Assembly: GCF_900104535.1 (NCBI RefSeq)
Contig: NZ_LT629710.1
Location: 4,127,501 to 4,191,500 of the forward strand
Reading direction: 5' to 3'
Origin: Nakamurella panacisegetis
GTDB taxonomy: Bacteria > Actinomycetota > Actinomycetes > Mycobacteriales > Nakamurellaceae
Length of the DNA: 64,000 bases
The notes under the pieces were generated by a model. The model was not told the DNA's origin and did not search any database. It saw only the letters and a program-made list of their open reading frames with translations. Shown here piece by piece: positions 43,360 to 52,067 of the stretch (its first letter is position 1; each line of letters opens with the position of its first letter). The position numbers and the translations under genes were made by a program.

Positions 43360-44964
43360 TCAGCTGTGCCGGACGGCGGCCTGCTCGATGGGCAGACCGG
43401 CAACGAAACGTCCCAGGAACTCGTCGAAGCCCGCTCGGTCGTCCGGATCCGGTTCGACGGTCTGCAGGGTCGTGGCGGCGAACACCTCATGCTGCAGGTA
43501 TTCGGCCAGGCTCCGGCCCCGCCCCTGTGCGCCGAACGCGGCCAGCACGGCAATGCCCCAGGCTCCACCTTCGGTGGCGGTGGCGCTGACCGACACCGGC
43601 GTGTTGATGGCGGCGGCCAGTAGACGCTGGCCGACGCCCTCGGTGCGGAACAGCCCTCCGTGCGCGAACATGGCGCTGACGCCCACGTTCTCGGACTTCT
43701 GCAGGATGTCCATCCCGATCCGCAGGGTGGCCAGGGACGCGAAGATCTGGCTGCGCATGAAGTTGGCCAGGGTGAGCGAGCTTCCGGGCGTTCGCACCAC
43801 CAGCGGCCGGCCTTCTTCCAGGTCGGTGATGGGTTCACCGGACAGGTAGTTGTAGGCCAGCAAGCCTCCGCAATCAGGATCGCCGGTGAGCGCGGAGCGC
43901 ATCAACGCTTCGAAGACCGCCGACTTGTCGGCGGGCAGCCCGAGTGCGACGGTCAGCTCGGTGAACACCGATGCCCAGGCGTCCAGTTCGCTGGCCCCGT
44001 TGTTGCAGTGCACCATCGCCACCAGATCGCCCGCGGGGGTGGTGACCAGGTCCAGTTCGGGGTGTGCGCTTCGGAGCTTGTGCTCGAGCACGACCATGGC
44101 GAAGATGCTCGTCCCGGCGCTGACGTTGCCGGTGCGGGGGGCGACCGAGTTGGTGGCGACCATGCCGGTGCCGGCATCGCCCTCGGGGGGGCACATGGTC
44201 GCGCCGTCGGTCAGCGTCCCGGTCGGATCGAGAAGGCGAGCGCCGGCTGCGGAAAGGTGTCCGGCCGGAGCGCCGGCCGTGCGGACGGTCGGTAGCAGAT
44301 CCCGGACGGGGCTCGACAGGCCGCGTGGTGCGGCCAGGTTGTCGAAGATGTCGAGCATGGTGGCGTCGTAGTCGCCGGTGGCGACATCGATGGGAAACAT
44401 GCCGCTGGCGTCCCCGACTCCGATCACCTTCTCGCCGGTGAGCTGCCAGTGGACGTAGCCGGCCAGGGTGGTGAGATGGGCGATCCGACCGACGTGGGGC
44501 TCGCCGTCGATCAGCGCCTGGTACAGGTGGGCGATGCTCCAGCGGTGGGGGATGTTGTGGCCGAACCGGGCGCTGAGCTCTTCGGCGGCGTCGCCGGTGT
44601 TGGTGTTGCGCCAGGTCCGGAACGGGGTGAGCAACTCGTCGGCGGCCCCGAACGCGAGGTAGCCGTGCATCATCGCCGACACGCCCAGCGCGCCGACTCC
44701 GGTGAGTTCGACGCCGTAGCTCGTGCGTACCTCGGTCAGCAGCTCGGCGACGCAGTGCTGCAGTCCGGTCCAGACCGCGTCCAGGGAATAGGTCCAGAGG
44801 CCGTCGCGATACTCGTTCTCCCAGGAGTGTCCGCTGACGGCGATCGTCTCGTGGTCCGGACCGATCAGCACGGCCTTGATGCGCGTCGAGCCGAGTTCGA
44901 TCCCCAACGACGTACGCCGCTGCGTGATCGCATCGCGGGTGCCCGCCGTGAGTGCTTCTGCCAT
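43360..44964 (-). CDS. FGGY-family carbohydrate kinase
   Basis: 534 residues from the ATG at 44964; the open frame further up lacks a ribosome site and lies in the operator region. SLGIELGSTRIKAVLIG is the N-terminal phosphate-binding strand; the ATP half has NVSAGTSIFAMVVLE, GGLFRTEGVGQRLLAAAINT and ATEGGAWGIAVLAAFG. The group resembles xylulokinase/ribulokinase-like kinases. It phosphorylates a keto-pentose or related sugar released by the locus. Divergent from the LacI gene with two operator copies and a good promoter between them, about 215 bases of leader. Confidence 0.88.
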   Translation of the reverse strand: MAEALTAGTRDAITQRRTSLGIELGSTRIKAVLIGPDHETIAVSGHSWENEYRDGLWTYSLDAVWTGLQHCVAELLTEVRTSYGVELTGVGALGVSAMMHGYLAFGAADELLTPFRTWRNTNTGDAAEELSARFGHNIPHRWSIAHLYQALIDGEPHVGRIAHLTTLAGYVHWQLTGEKVIGVGDASGMFPIDVATGDYDATMLDIFDNLAAPRGLSSPVRDLLPTVRTAGAPAGHLSAAGARLLDPTGTLTDGATMCPPEGDAGTGMVATNSVAPRTGNVSAGTSIFAMVVLEHKLRSAHPELDLVTTPAGDLVAMVHCNNGASELDAWASVFTELTVALGLPADKSAVFEALMRSALTGDPDCGGLLAYNYLSGEPITDLEEGRPLVVRTPGSSLTLANFMRSQIFASLATLRIGMDILQKSENVGVSAMFAHGGLFRTEGVGQRLLAAAINTPVSVSATATEGGAWGIAVLAAFGAQGRGRSLAEYLQHEVFAATTLQTVEPDPDDRAGFDEFLGRFVAGLPIEQAAVRHS

Positions 44965-45150
44965 CGAGTTGTCCTTTGCCGGGAGCGGAACCAGATCGAG
45001 CCGGTTCGGAGTTGACCGCAGAATAGGTCGTCGTCCGCCGACCGTCGCGGGCACCCGGGCCCGATGCCCTTCCTCGAGGACGTCCGACTCGTCGGCGATC
45101 CGTCGCCGCCGGTGGGCGGTCATTTCCGATTTCGTCGGGACGGGCCATAA

Positions 45151-45218
45151 TCGAACCGGTTGCGGGGAAGATGTCGAACCGGTTCGATGAGTGTAGGTGC
45201 ACCCGGGCGACCGGGCAA
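45151..45218 (-). promoter_or_regulatory. Kinase promoter with two LacI-type operators
   Basis: Minus strand: TTGCCC (45213-45218), 17-base spacer, TACACT (45190-45195). The perfect palindrome TCGAACCGGTTCGA (45174-45187) covers the expected start site; a second, half-degenerate copy lies at 45151-45164. A weaker one is near 44996-45009. Confidence 0.75.
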
Positions 45219-45310
45219 ATCAGACACACCGCAGGATCCGCTGCGCACAGCGTCTGCGGTGGGCCCGACCCTTGTAGGGTCGAGACAGCGACGAGCGGAA
45301 GGATCCTGAG

Positions 45311-46348
45311 ATGAACATCGGTCATATCGCGCAGCAGGCCGGGGTCTCTCGGAGCACCGTCAGCTACGTCCTGAGTGGCAAGCGGCAGATCGGCGCGGCC
45401 ACCCGGGCCAGGGTGATGGCCATCATCGATCAGGCCAACTACCGGCCCAGTGCGACCGCCCGGGCCCTGTCCAACGGCTCCACCCGGACCCTGGCCCTGG
45501 CGGTCCCCCGACTGCACCACCATCTCAGTATCGAGATCATGCAGTTCGTCGGCGCGATCGCCGAGGCCGCCGCCGAGGACGAGTTCGACACCCTCCTGTC
45601 GCCCAGTGGCGGCGGGGAGCGGCAGTCCGCCCTAGAGCGGTTGGTGATGGAGCGGCGGGTCGACGGGATCATCCTGATGGAGACCTTGATTTCCGACCCG
45701 CGGGTGGAAATGCTGATGGCTCAAGGCTTCCCGTTCATCACGATCGGCCGGGCCGGACACGACACGGAACACGACTGGGTCGACACCAACTACGAGGGTC
45801 TGGTCCGGGAGGCCGTCGAACGGCTGGCCGCTCAGGGGCACCGCCACATCGCGCTGGTCAACCGGCCGCAGGAGATGCTGGACAAGGGCTACTGCCTGTC
45901 GGTCAACGCCAAGGCAGGGTTCGAGGCGGCCTGCGCCGACCTGGGCCTCCACGGGGTGATGGCCTGTTGCGACGAGGATGACGGCGCGGGCGAACAGAGC
46001 CTGCGGCAGATCCTGGACCTGGACCCCAAGGTAACCGGGGTGGTCAGCGTTAACGACCGGTCGTTAGCCGCCCTGATGGATGCCCTGGCGGCCGACGGCC
46101 GATCTGTCCCCGACGACATGTCGGTCATCGCGGTGGCCCCGCCGCGGGTCGCCGCCCGCACCAGCCCGCCCGTGACGGCCGCGGACGTGCCCGCGGCGCC
46201 AATGGCGGCCAAGGCCGTCCAGACCCTGCTGGCTCGTATCGGCGATGTCGAGACCGAACCGGTCCGTGAACTGTTCAGCACGCCATTCGTCGATCGCGGC
46301 AGTGTCGGGCCGGCAAAGCGGCCCGCTGCCCGGAACCGGCGTCGCTAG
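45311..46348 (+). CDS. LacI-family transcriptional regulator
   Basis: 345 residues, GGAAGGAT upstream. The helix-turn-helix and hinge NIGHIAQQAGVSRSTVSYVL, YRPSATARALSNGSTRTLAL are followed by a periplasmic-binding-like domain (LVMERRVDGIILMETL, AQGHRHIALVNRP). It represses by binding palindromes with a central CG; the TCGAACCGGTTCGA sites at 45.2, 46.4 and 51.7 kb are its obvious targets. Sugar or sugar phosphate should release it. Confidence 0.93.
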   Translation: MNIGHIAQQAGVSRSTVSYVLSGKRQIGAATRARVMAIIDQANYRPSATARALSNGSTRTLALAVPRLHHHLSIEIMQFVGAIAEAAAEDEFDTLLSPSGGGERQSALERLVMERRVDGIILMETLISDPRVEMLMAQGFPFITIGRAGHDTEHDWVDTNYEGLVREAVERLAAQGHRHIALVNRPQEMLDKGYCLSVNAKAGFEAACADLGLHGVMACCDEDDGAGEQSLRQILDLDPKVTGVVSVNDRSLAALMDALAADGRSVPDDMSVIAVAPPRVAARTSPPVTAADVPAAPMAAKAVQTLLARIGDVETEPVRELFSTPFVDRGSVGPAKRPAARNRRR

Positions 46349-46379
46349 CCGCCCGTCGGGAATTCCGCTCGCGTCGCTC

Positions 46380-46436
46380 TTGTGTCGGAGATGACAGTGG
46401 ACTAACGTCACGTCACGTCCGTCGAACCGGTTCGAC
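46380..46436 (+). promoter_or_regulatory. Promoter and operator of the ABC sugar-transport operon
   Basis: TTGTGT (46380-46385), 17-base spacer, TAACGT (46403-46408), then the perfect 16-base palindrome GTCGAACCGGTTCGAC (46421-46436) just after the start site. Confidence 0.75.
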
Positions 46437-46527
46437 AGGGATCGAGGATTGGCGTCGAGAAAGGCGCAGGTCCGGTCGATTGCCTGTTTGACGGCGCAAT
46501 CACAATTCCACCCCGGGAAGGATCAAC

Positions 46528-47895
46528 GTGGCTCGCTCCTCCAACACCCGACGTACCCTGATGACGGCGTGCATGGCAATTACCGTGGCCGGTTCGCTGG
46601 CTGCGTGTTCGTCAAGCAGCACGGCCGGCGCCGCCGGCGGTTCGTCGTCCAGTGCCGCATCGAGCGCCGCTGCGCCCTCGTCGTCACCCAGTTCCGCGGC
46701 TTCGGCCGGAAGCTCTTCCAGCGCCGCTGGTTCGGCCGCCGCATCGGCGCCCGCCGGTGGCTCGGGTGGGACGGTCCAGATCTGGGATCCCTACCCCCAG
46801 TTCGACAACAACTCCGATTGGGTGAAGCTGCTCGACAGCTGCGGCACCCAAGCCGGTGTCAAGGTGAAGCGGACCGGCTTCGACACCACTGATCTGACCA
46901 CCAAGACCCTGTTGGCGGCTCAGCAGGGCGTGGCCCCGAATGTGCTGATCGTCGACAATCCAGTGGTGTCGACCCTGGCCGACGCCGGCGTCCTGAACAC
47001 CACCGAAGACCTCAAGCTGGACACCAGCGCATTCGAGCCGAACATCCTGGCCGCCGGCCAGCTGAACGGAAAGACCTACGGCGTCCCCATCGGGGCCAAC
47101 ACCCTTGCCCTCTACTACAACAAGGACGTGCTCAAGGCGGCCGGCGTCGACATCGCCACCGTCAAGGACTGGACGTCCTTGACCGCCGCATTGGCCAAGG
47201 TCAAGGCGGCGGGCAAGAAGGGCATCACCTTCTCCGCGATCGGAACCGAGGAGGGCAGCTTCCAGTTCCTCCCCTGGTTCTGGGGCTCGGGTGGCAAGCT
47301 GACCGACCTGACCTCGGGCACGGCCGCACTGCAGCTGTGGACCGATTGGCTCAAGAAGGGCTATGCCCCGAACTCCGTCATCAACAACACCCAGACCACC
47401 AGCTGGCAGGAGTTCGCCGCCGGCGACTTCGCGTTCAGCGAGAACGGCACCTGGCAGTTGGCCAACGCCGCGAAGACCGGCTTCGCGTACGGCGTGATCC
47501 CCGTTCCGGCCCAGAACGGCGGCACTGCACCCGCGCCGACCGGTGGCGAGTTCGTCACCGAGCCGGTGCAGAAGGACACCTCGATGGACGCCGCGTCGAC
47601 CAAGGTGGTGGAGTGCCTCTCGGCTCCGGCCAACGCCCTGAAGACGGACACCACCCTGTCCTACGTGTCGGCTCTTGACTCGGTGCAGGCCAAGCAGACG
47701 GCCGCCAACGCGGCCCTGACTCCCTGGGTCGCTGCGGTCAAGGCGGCCAAGGGTCGCACCAGTGACAATCTCGGCACCAAGTACCCGAAGATCTCCGAGC
47801 CGATGTGGGGCGCTGTCCAGGCGGCCCTGTCCGGGTCCAGTTCGCCGGCCGACGCCATGAAGGCCGCTCAGTCCACCGCGTCGTCCGCCCAGTAG
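46528..47895 (+). CDS. Sugar ABC transporter solute-binding lipoprotein
   Basis: 455 residues from a GTG with GGGAAGG upstream. Lipobox SLAAC with Cys27, then a 50-residue Ser/Ala/Gly linker. The body is a cluster-B (MalE-like) binding fold: VQIWDPYPQFDNNSDWVKLL, GVPIGANTLALYYNKDVLKA, SFQFLPWFWGSGGKLTDLTS and FAAGDFAFSENGTWQL. It should hold an oligosaccharide at the outer membrane face and deliver it to the two permeases that follow. No ATPase gene is in the operon; a shared MsiK-type ATPase would be needed. Confidence 0.93.
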   Translation: MARSSNTRRTLMTACMAITVAGSLAACSSSSTAGAAGGSSSSAASSAAAPSSSPSSAASAGSSSSAAGSAAASAPAGGSGGTVQIWDPYPQFDNNSDWVKLLDSCGTQAGVKVKRTGFDTTDLTTKTLLAAQQGVAPNVLIVDNPVVSTLADAGVLNTTEDLKLDTSAFEPNILAAGQLNGKTYGVPIGANTLALYYNKDVLKAAGVDIATVKDWTSLTAALAKVKAAGKKGITFSAIGTEEGSFQFLPWFWGSGGKLTDLTSGTAALQLWTDWLKKGYAPNSVINNTQTTSWQEFAAGDFAFSENGTWQLANAAKTGFAYGVIPVPAQNGGTAPAPTGGEFVTEPVQKDTSMDAASTKVVECLSAPANALKTDTTLSYVSALDSVQAKQTAANAALTPWVAAVKAAKGRTSDNLGTKYPKISEPMWGAVQAALSGSSSPADAMKAAQSTASSAQ

Positions 47896-47968
47896 TACCG
47901 CCGGCCCGCATTCTCCGCCTTCCAGTACCGAATCGACTGCCCGGCTACCGCCCATCGGCAGAAGGGAC

Positions 47969-48943
47969 ATGTCAACGATGACCATCACCTCCCGCGCCGG
48001 ACACCCGGCCGCCCCGGCTGCTGAGCCTGAAACGGCTCCGCAGCCGGGGCGGCCGGCCCGGAGCCGGTCCGGACAATGGGCAGCGTGGGGTTTCCTGTCC
48101 CCGATCGTCGTCTACCTGCTCGTCTTCTACGCCTATCCGCTGTACCGCAACATCGATCTCTCGTTGCGCAACTACACGGTCCGGTCCTTCATCGACGGGA
48201 ATGCCGACTTCACCGGTTTCAAGAACTACACGCTCGCCTTTCACAACCCGACATTCTGGCCGGCTCTGGTCCACACCTTCCTGTTCACGATCGTCTCGCT
48301 GGTCTTCCAGTTCGCGATCGGGCTGGCGCTGGCCGTGTTCTTCATCCGCAGATTCCCGCTGTCGACCACGCTGCGCGCACTGTTCCTGATCCCCTGGCTG
48401 CTGCCGTTGATCGTCTCGGCCTCCACCTGGTCGTGGATGTTCAACTCCGATTCCGGGGTGATCAACTCGGCCCTGTCGTGGTTCGGGGTGAGCCCGGTCA
48501 ACTGGCTGACATCACCCCAGTGGGCGCTGACCTCGGTGATCCTGGCCAACATCTGGATCGGGATCCCGTTCAATCTGGTCGTGCTCTACAGCGGCCTGCA
48601 GAACATCTCGGCCGATCTCTACGAGGCCGGCTCCCTGGACGGCGCCACCGCCTGGAAAGCCTTCCGCTACATCACCTTCCCGCTCCTGCGGCCGGTGTCG
48701 GCCATCACGTTGCTGCTCGGCTTCGTCTACACCCTGAAGGTCTTCGACATCATCTGGATCATGACCAAGGGCGGCCCGGGCGACGCGTCCACCACGCTGG
48801 CGACCTGGTCCTACCGGCTGGGATTCGGCACCCTGGTGCCCAAGTTCGGCCCGGGCGCCGCCGTCGGCAACCTGCTCATCATCATCGCGGTCATCTTCGG
48901 GTTCATCTACCTGCGGGTGCAGCGCAGCCAGGAGGCGTCATGA
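47969..48943 (+). CDS. Sugar ABC transporter permease (MalF-type)
   Basis: 324 residues, AGAAGGG upstream. Six membrane helices with the EAA loop DLYEAGSLDGATAWKAFRYI then TFPLLRPV that docks the ATPase. First membrane half of the importer. Its stop overlaps the start of the second permease (ATGA). Confidence 0.95.
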   Translation: MSTMTITSRAGHPAAPAAEPETAPQPGRPARSRSGQWAAWGFLSPIVVYLLVFYAYPLYRNIDLSLRNYTVRSFIDGNADFTGFKNYTLAFHNPTFWPALVHTFLFTIVSLVFQFAIGLALAVFFIRRFPLSTTLRALFLIPWLLPLIVSASTWSWMFNSDSGVINSALSWFGVSPVNWLTSPQWALTSVILANIWIGIPFNLVVLYSGLQNISADLYEAGSLDGATAWKAFRYITFPLLRPVSAITLLLGFVYTLKVFDIIWIMTKGGPGDASTTLATWSYRLGFGTLVPKFGPGAAVGNLLIIIAVIFGFIYLRVQRSQEAS

Positions 48944-49821
48944 CCACCGGGACCCTCAGAGGGCGAACGACTTCAGTGCCCCGCGCGCCGGGACGTGCGG
49001 GCGGTCGCCGGCGTCGCGGCGGCGTGAACACGGTCGTGGGCCTCGTGCTCACGGCGATCATGCTGTTCCCGATCTACTGGATGATCAACGTCTCGCTGAC
49101 GCCGCCGAACCAGATGCGCAAGACACCGCCGAGCTGGTTCCCCCTGCACGCCACCTTCGCCGGGTATCAAGCGGTGCTGCACGACCAGGTGCCCTACCTG
49201 TTGACCAGCCTGCTCGTCGGCCTGGGCACGGTGATCCTGACGCTGCTGCTGGCCGCGCCGGCCGGATATGCCCTGGCCAAACTGCGGCCCCGGGGCGGAA
49301 GCGCACTGAGCTTCATCCTGCTCATCGCGCAGATGATCCCGGGGGTGATCATGGCGATGGGCTTCTACGCCATCTTCATCAATCTCCACATCACCAATCA
49401 CTGGTGGGGCCTGATCATCGCCGACTCCACGCTGGCCGTTCCGTTCGGCGTACTCATCTTCACGGCCTTCATGTCCGGTATTCCGGGCGAGCTGATCCAG
49501 GCGGCGAAAATGGACGGGGCCGGCACGATGCGGGTGTTCCTGTCGGTGGTGATGCCGTTGTCCCGCAACGCCGCCGTGACGGTCTCGTTGTTCGCCTTCC
49601 TGTGGTCCTGGTCCGACTTCGTCTTCGCCTCCACCCTGGACAGCGGCGGCGATCGGCAGCCGATCACCCTGGGCATCTACCACTACATCGGCAACAACAA
49701 CCAGGACTGGAACTCGATCATGGCGACCGCGGTGGTTGCCTCGATTCCCGCCGCCGTCCTGCTCATCCTGGCTCAGCGGTACGTGGCGGCCGGCGTCACG
49801 GCCGGCGCCGTCAAGGACTGA
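48940..49821 (+). CDS. Sugar ABC transporter permease (MalG-type)
   Basis: 293 residues. Basic 28-residue N-terminus, six membrane helices and the EAA loop ELIQAAKMDGAGTMRVFLSV then VMPLSRNAAV. Second membrane half of the importer, translationally coupled to the first. A strong hairpin follows before the glycoside hydrolase gene. Confidence 0.95.
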   Translation: MTTGTLRGRTTSVPRAPGRAGGRRRRGGVNTVVGLVLTAIMLFPIYWMINVSLTPPNQMRKTPPSWFPLHATFAGYQAVLHDQVPYLLTSLLVGLGTVILTLLLAAPAGYALAKLRPRGGSALSFILLIAQMIPGVIMAMGFYAIFINLHITNHWWGLIIADSTLAVPFGVLIFTAFMSGIPGELIQAAKMDGAGTMRVFLSVVMPLSRNAAVTVSLFAFLWSWSDFVFASTLDSGGDRQPITLGIYHYIGNNNQDWNSIMATAVVASIPAAVLLILAQRYVAAGVTAGAVKD

Positions 49822-49835
49822 GCACGCACCAACCG

Positions 49836-49864
49836 ACCGGCCGCCGTCACCGACGGCGGCCGGT
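49836..49864 (+). terminator. Intercistronic hairpin
   Basis: ACCGGCCGCCGTC-ACC-GACGGCGGCCGGT, perfect 13-base arms with a three-base loop, 14 bases after the permease stop and 25 before the hydrolase ATG. No T-run; more likely an RNA-stability or partial-termination element. Confidence 0.6.
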
Positions 49865-49889
49865 TGCACCAGCGAACGAGATCACGACC

Positions 49890-51671
49890 ATGACGGAGAT
49901 TCCCATGCGCCCGCACGAACCAGAATCCGGCCACCCCACGTTCTCGCTCGACGAGATTCCCTTCTCCCGATACGGATCGTGGCTGGACATCTCGCCCGTG
50001 GTCGGCCTGCATCGGTTTGCCGAGGACCTCCATCTGGTCACGCACCAGACCGGTATGCACGCGATCCTGTCGCTGGTCCCCCAGGTCGACGGCGAGCGCG
50101 TCGAGACTGTCTGGGAGGCCGATCCGGCCACGCTGACCTGGCGGCACGCGGAAGGGCAGATCGATGCCGCGTTCGAAACGACCGACACCGTGCGCCTGCG
50201 CGGCCGCGGCCTGGCCCTGAAGGTGGTCGCCGCGGAACCGGCTCTGACCCCGTTCAGCGGACCCTACTTCTTCCGCGACCCGATTGACGGATCGTTGGTC
50301 TACACGCACTACCAGTCGGGGCGCCGCTATCGGATCACAACGTTGTCCGGCCGCCTCACGGTGGTCGGTGACCAGGCCCTGGGGACCGCCGAGCGCGGGG
50401 CGGTGATCGAGCCGGCCGATTCCGGCTCCTGGGAGATCGCCGTCGAAGAATTCGAGACCTCGCGTCGGCCATACGTTTCCGGCGGCAGCTTCGCTCTGGT
50501 CGAGGACGCGGTCCGAGCCGAGTTCACCAAGTTCTTGGCCGATGTGGCGCCGTGGCGGACCCAACGGACCCCCGCCGCGGACCTGGCGGCGTACGTCCTG
50601 TGGTCGGCCACGGTCAACCCGGCCGGGTTCCTGCAGCGACCGTCGGTGCTGATGAGCAAACACTGGATGGACAAGGTGTGGAGCTGGGACCACTGCTTCA
50701 ACGCGGTGGCCCTGGCGGGCGGCCGGCCCGAGCTGGCGCTCGATCAGTTCCTCACCCCGTTCGACCATCAGGATCCCCGCGGTGCGTTGCCGGACTCGGT
50801 TGCCCACTCCGAGCGGCTCTACAACTTCGTCAAGCCACCCATTCACGGCTGGGCCCTCCGGACTCTGCGTCGTCACCTGGCACAGGATCTCGACGTCCAG
50901 GCCCTGACCGACATCTACTGGAAGCTGGCCTTCTGGGCCCGCTTCTGGCTCGACGCGCGTCGGGCGCCCGACCGCGAACTGCCGCATTACCAGCACGGGA
51001 ACGACAGTGGCTGGGACAACGCCACCACGTTCGACCCGGCGCGTGTCCTGGAAACCGCCGACCTGGCCGGGTTCCTGGTCCAGACGCTGTCCACCCTGGC
51101 CGAACTGGCCACCGAACTCGGCCTGGTGGCCGACAGCGAGGAGTGGTCGGTCCTGGCCGACGCCATCCAGCAGGCCATGATCGATCACCTGTGGGACGGG
51201 TCGGGTTTCGGTGCCCGGAACCCGAACACGGGCGAGATCACCCGGTGCGCAAGCCTGTTGAACCTGCTACCAATCACCCTCGGTGCCCGGCTTCCCGCGC
51301 AGATCGCCGACCGGCTGGCCGACGGCATCAAGGTTCACCTGACCGAATGGGGCGTGTCCACCGAGCCGCCCAACTCCCCGCACTACGAGCCGGACGGGTA
51401 CTGGCGGGGCCCGATCTGGGCGCCGTCCACGGTATTGGTGGAGAACGGCCTGCGCCGGGCCGGGCACGTCGGCCTGGCCGACGACATCAGTGACCGATTC
51501 CGCCGACTGTGCGAGAAGTCCGGCTTCGCCGAGAACTTCGACGCGCTGACCGGCGCCGGCCTGCGCGACCGGGCCTACACCTGGACTGCGAGCGCCTACC
51601 TCATTCTGGCCGCCGAACACGAGGACCGCATGCGCCTCGCCGTCCCGGATTCGGCCGAGGTCGTCGCCTGA
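49890..51671 (+). CDS. Glycoside hydrolase, MGH1/GH63-like (alpha,alpha)6 barrel
   Basis: 593 residues from the ATG at 49890. No signal peptide, so cytoplasmic. A beta-rich N-terminal third is followed by the barrel with HWMDKVWSWDHCFNAVALAG, HYQHGNDSGWDNATTFD and HYEPDGYWRGPIWAPSTVLV, the blocks shared by MGH1-type GH63/GH37 enzymes and glycogen-debranching glucosidases; the Asp in WSWDH and a later Glu are the expected catalytic residues. It should cleave the imported oligosaccharide before phosphorylation by the kinase. Last gene of the ABC operon, separated by a hairpin. Confidence 0.88.
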   Translation: MTEIPMRPHEPESGHPTFSLDEIPFSRYGSWLDISPVVGLHRFAEDLHLVTHQTGMHAILSLVPQVDGERVETVWEADPATLTWRHAEGQIDAAFETTDTVRLRGRGLALKVVAAEPALTPFSGPYFFRDPIDGSLVYTHYQSGRRYRITTLSGRLTVVGDQALGTAERGAVIEPADSGSWEIAVEEFETSRRPYVSGGSFALVEDAVRAEFTKFLADVAPWRTQRTPAADLAAYVLWSATVNPAGFLQRPSVLMSKHWMDKVWSWDHCFNAVALAGGRPELALDQFLTPFDHQDPRGALPDSVAHSERLYNFVKPPIHGWALRTLRRHLAQDLDVQALTDIYWKLAFWARFWLDARRAPDRELPHYQHGNDSGWDNATTFDPARVLETADLAGFLVQTLSTLAELATELGLVADSEEWSVLADAIQQAMIDHLWDGSGFGARNPNTGEITRCASLLNLLPITLGARLPAQIADRLADGIKVHLTEWGVSTEPPNSPHYEPDGYWRGPIWAPSTVLVENGLRRAGHVGLADDISDRFRRLCEKSGFAENFDALTGAGLRDRAYTWTASAYLILAAEHEDRMRLAVPDSAEVVA

Positions 51672-51696
51672 ATCAGATCTGTTCGGTGTGAAGACC

Positions 51697-51749
51697 TTGT
51701 CAGCAACACACACCGTCCGTATGATCATCATGGAATCGAACCGGTTCGA
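51697..51749 (+). promoter_or_regulatory. Promoter and LacI operator of the secreted glycosidase
   Basis: TTGTCA (51697-51702), 17-base spacer, TATGAT (51720-51725): a near-consensus promoter. The perfect palindrome TCGAACCGGTTCGA (51736-51749) lies at and after the start site, as at the ABC promoter. Confidence 0.8.
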
Positions 51750-52067
51750 CGCGCACACAAAGGAGTGGGCCGACTGACACATCATTGAATTCATCGGAGT
51801 CGAAGAATCGATCCGCCGGCCCGTCTGGGCCCCGGCATCACATCGTTCGGACTGGGCCAGGACTCAACTTTCGCGGAGGACAGGCGACACGCCGAGCTTC
51901 CCGGAAGCAGGCGACATGGTTGCCTGGTCCGGCCCTCGCGCCGTTTCCCGATTGCCCCTGAACTCGCGGGGTGAATTGCAGCTGCACCGGCGCGGTAGGG
52001 CCGGTGCCGGGCTGCGAAACAGGGACGTGGTCATTTCTCATTGGTCAACATGCAAAGGAGCATCAGC
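51750..52067 (+). other. Long 5' leader of the secreted glycosidase gene
   Basis: About 335 bases separate the predicted start site from the ATG at 52068. No convincing small gene inside. It may carry an RNA control element; I recognise no known riboswitch. Confidence 0.4.
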
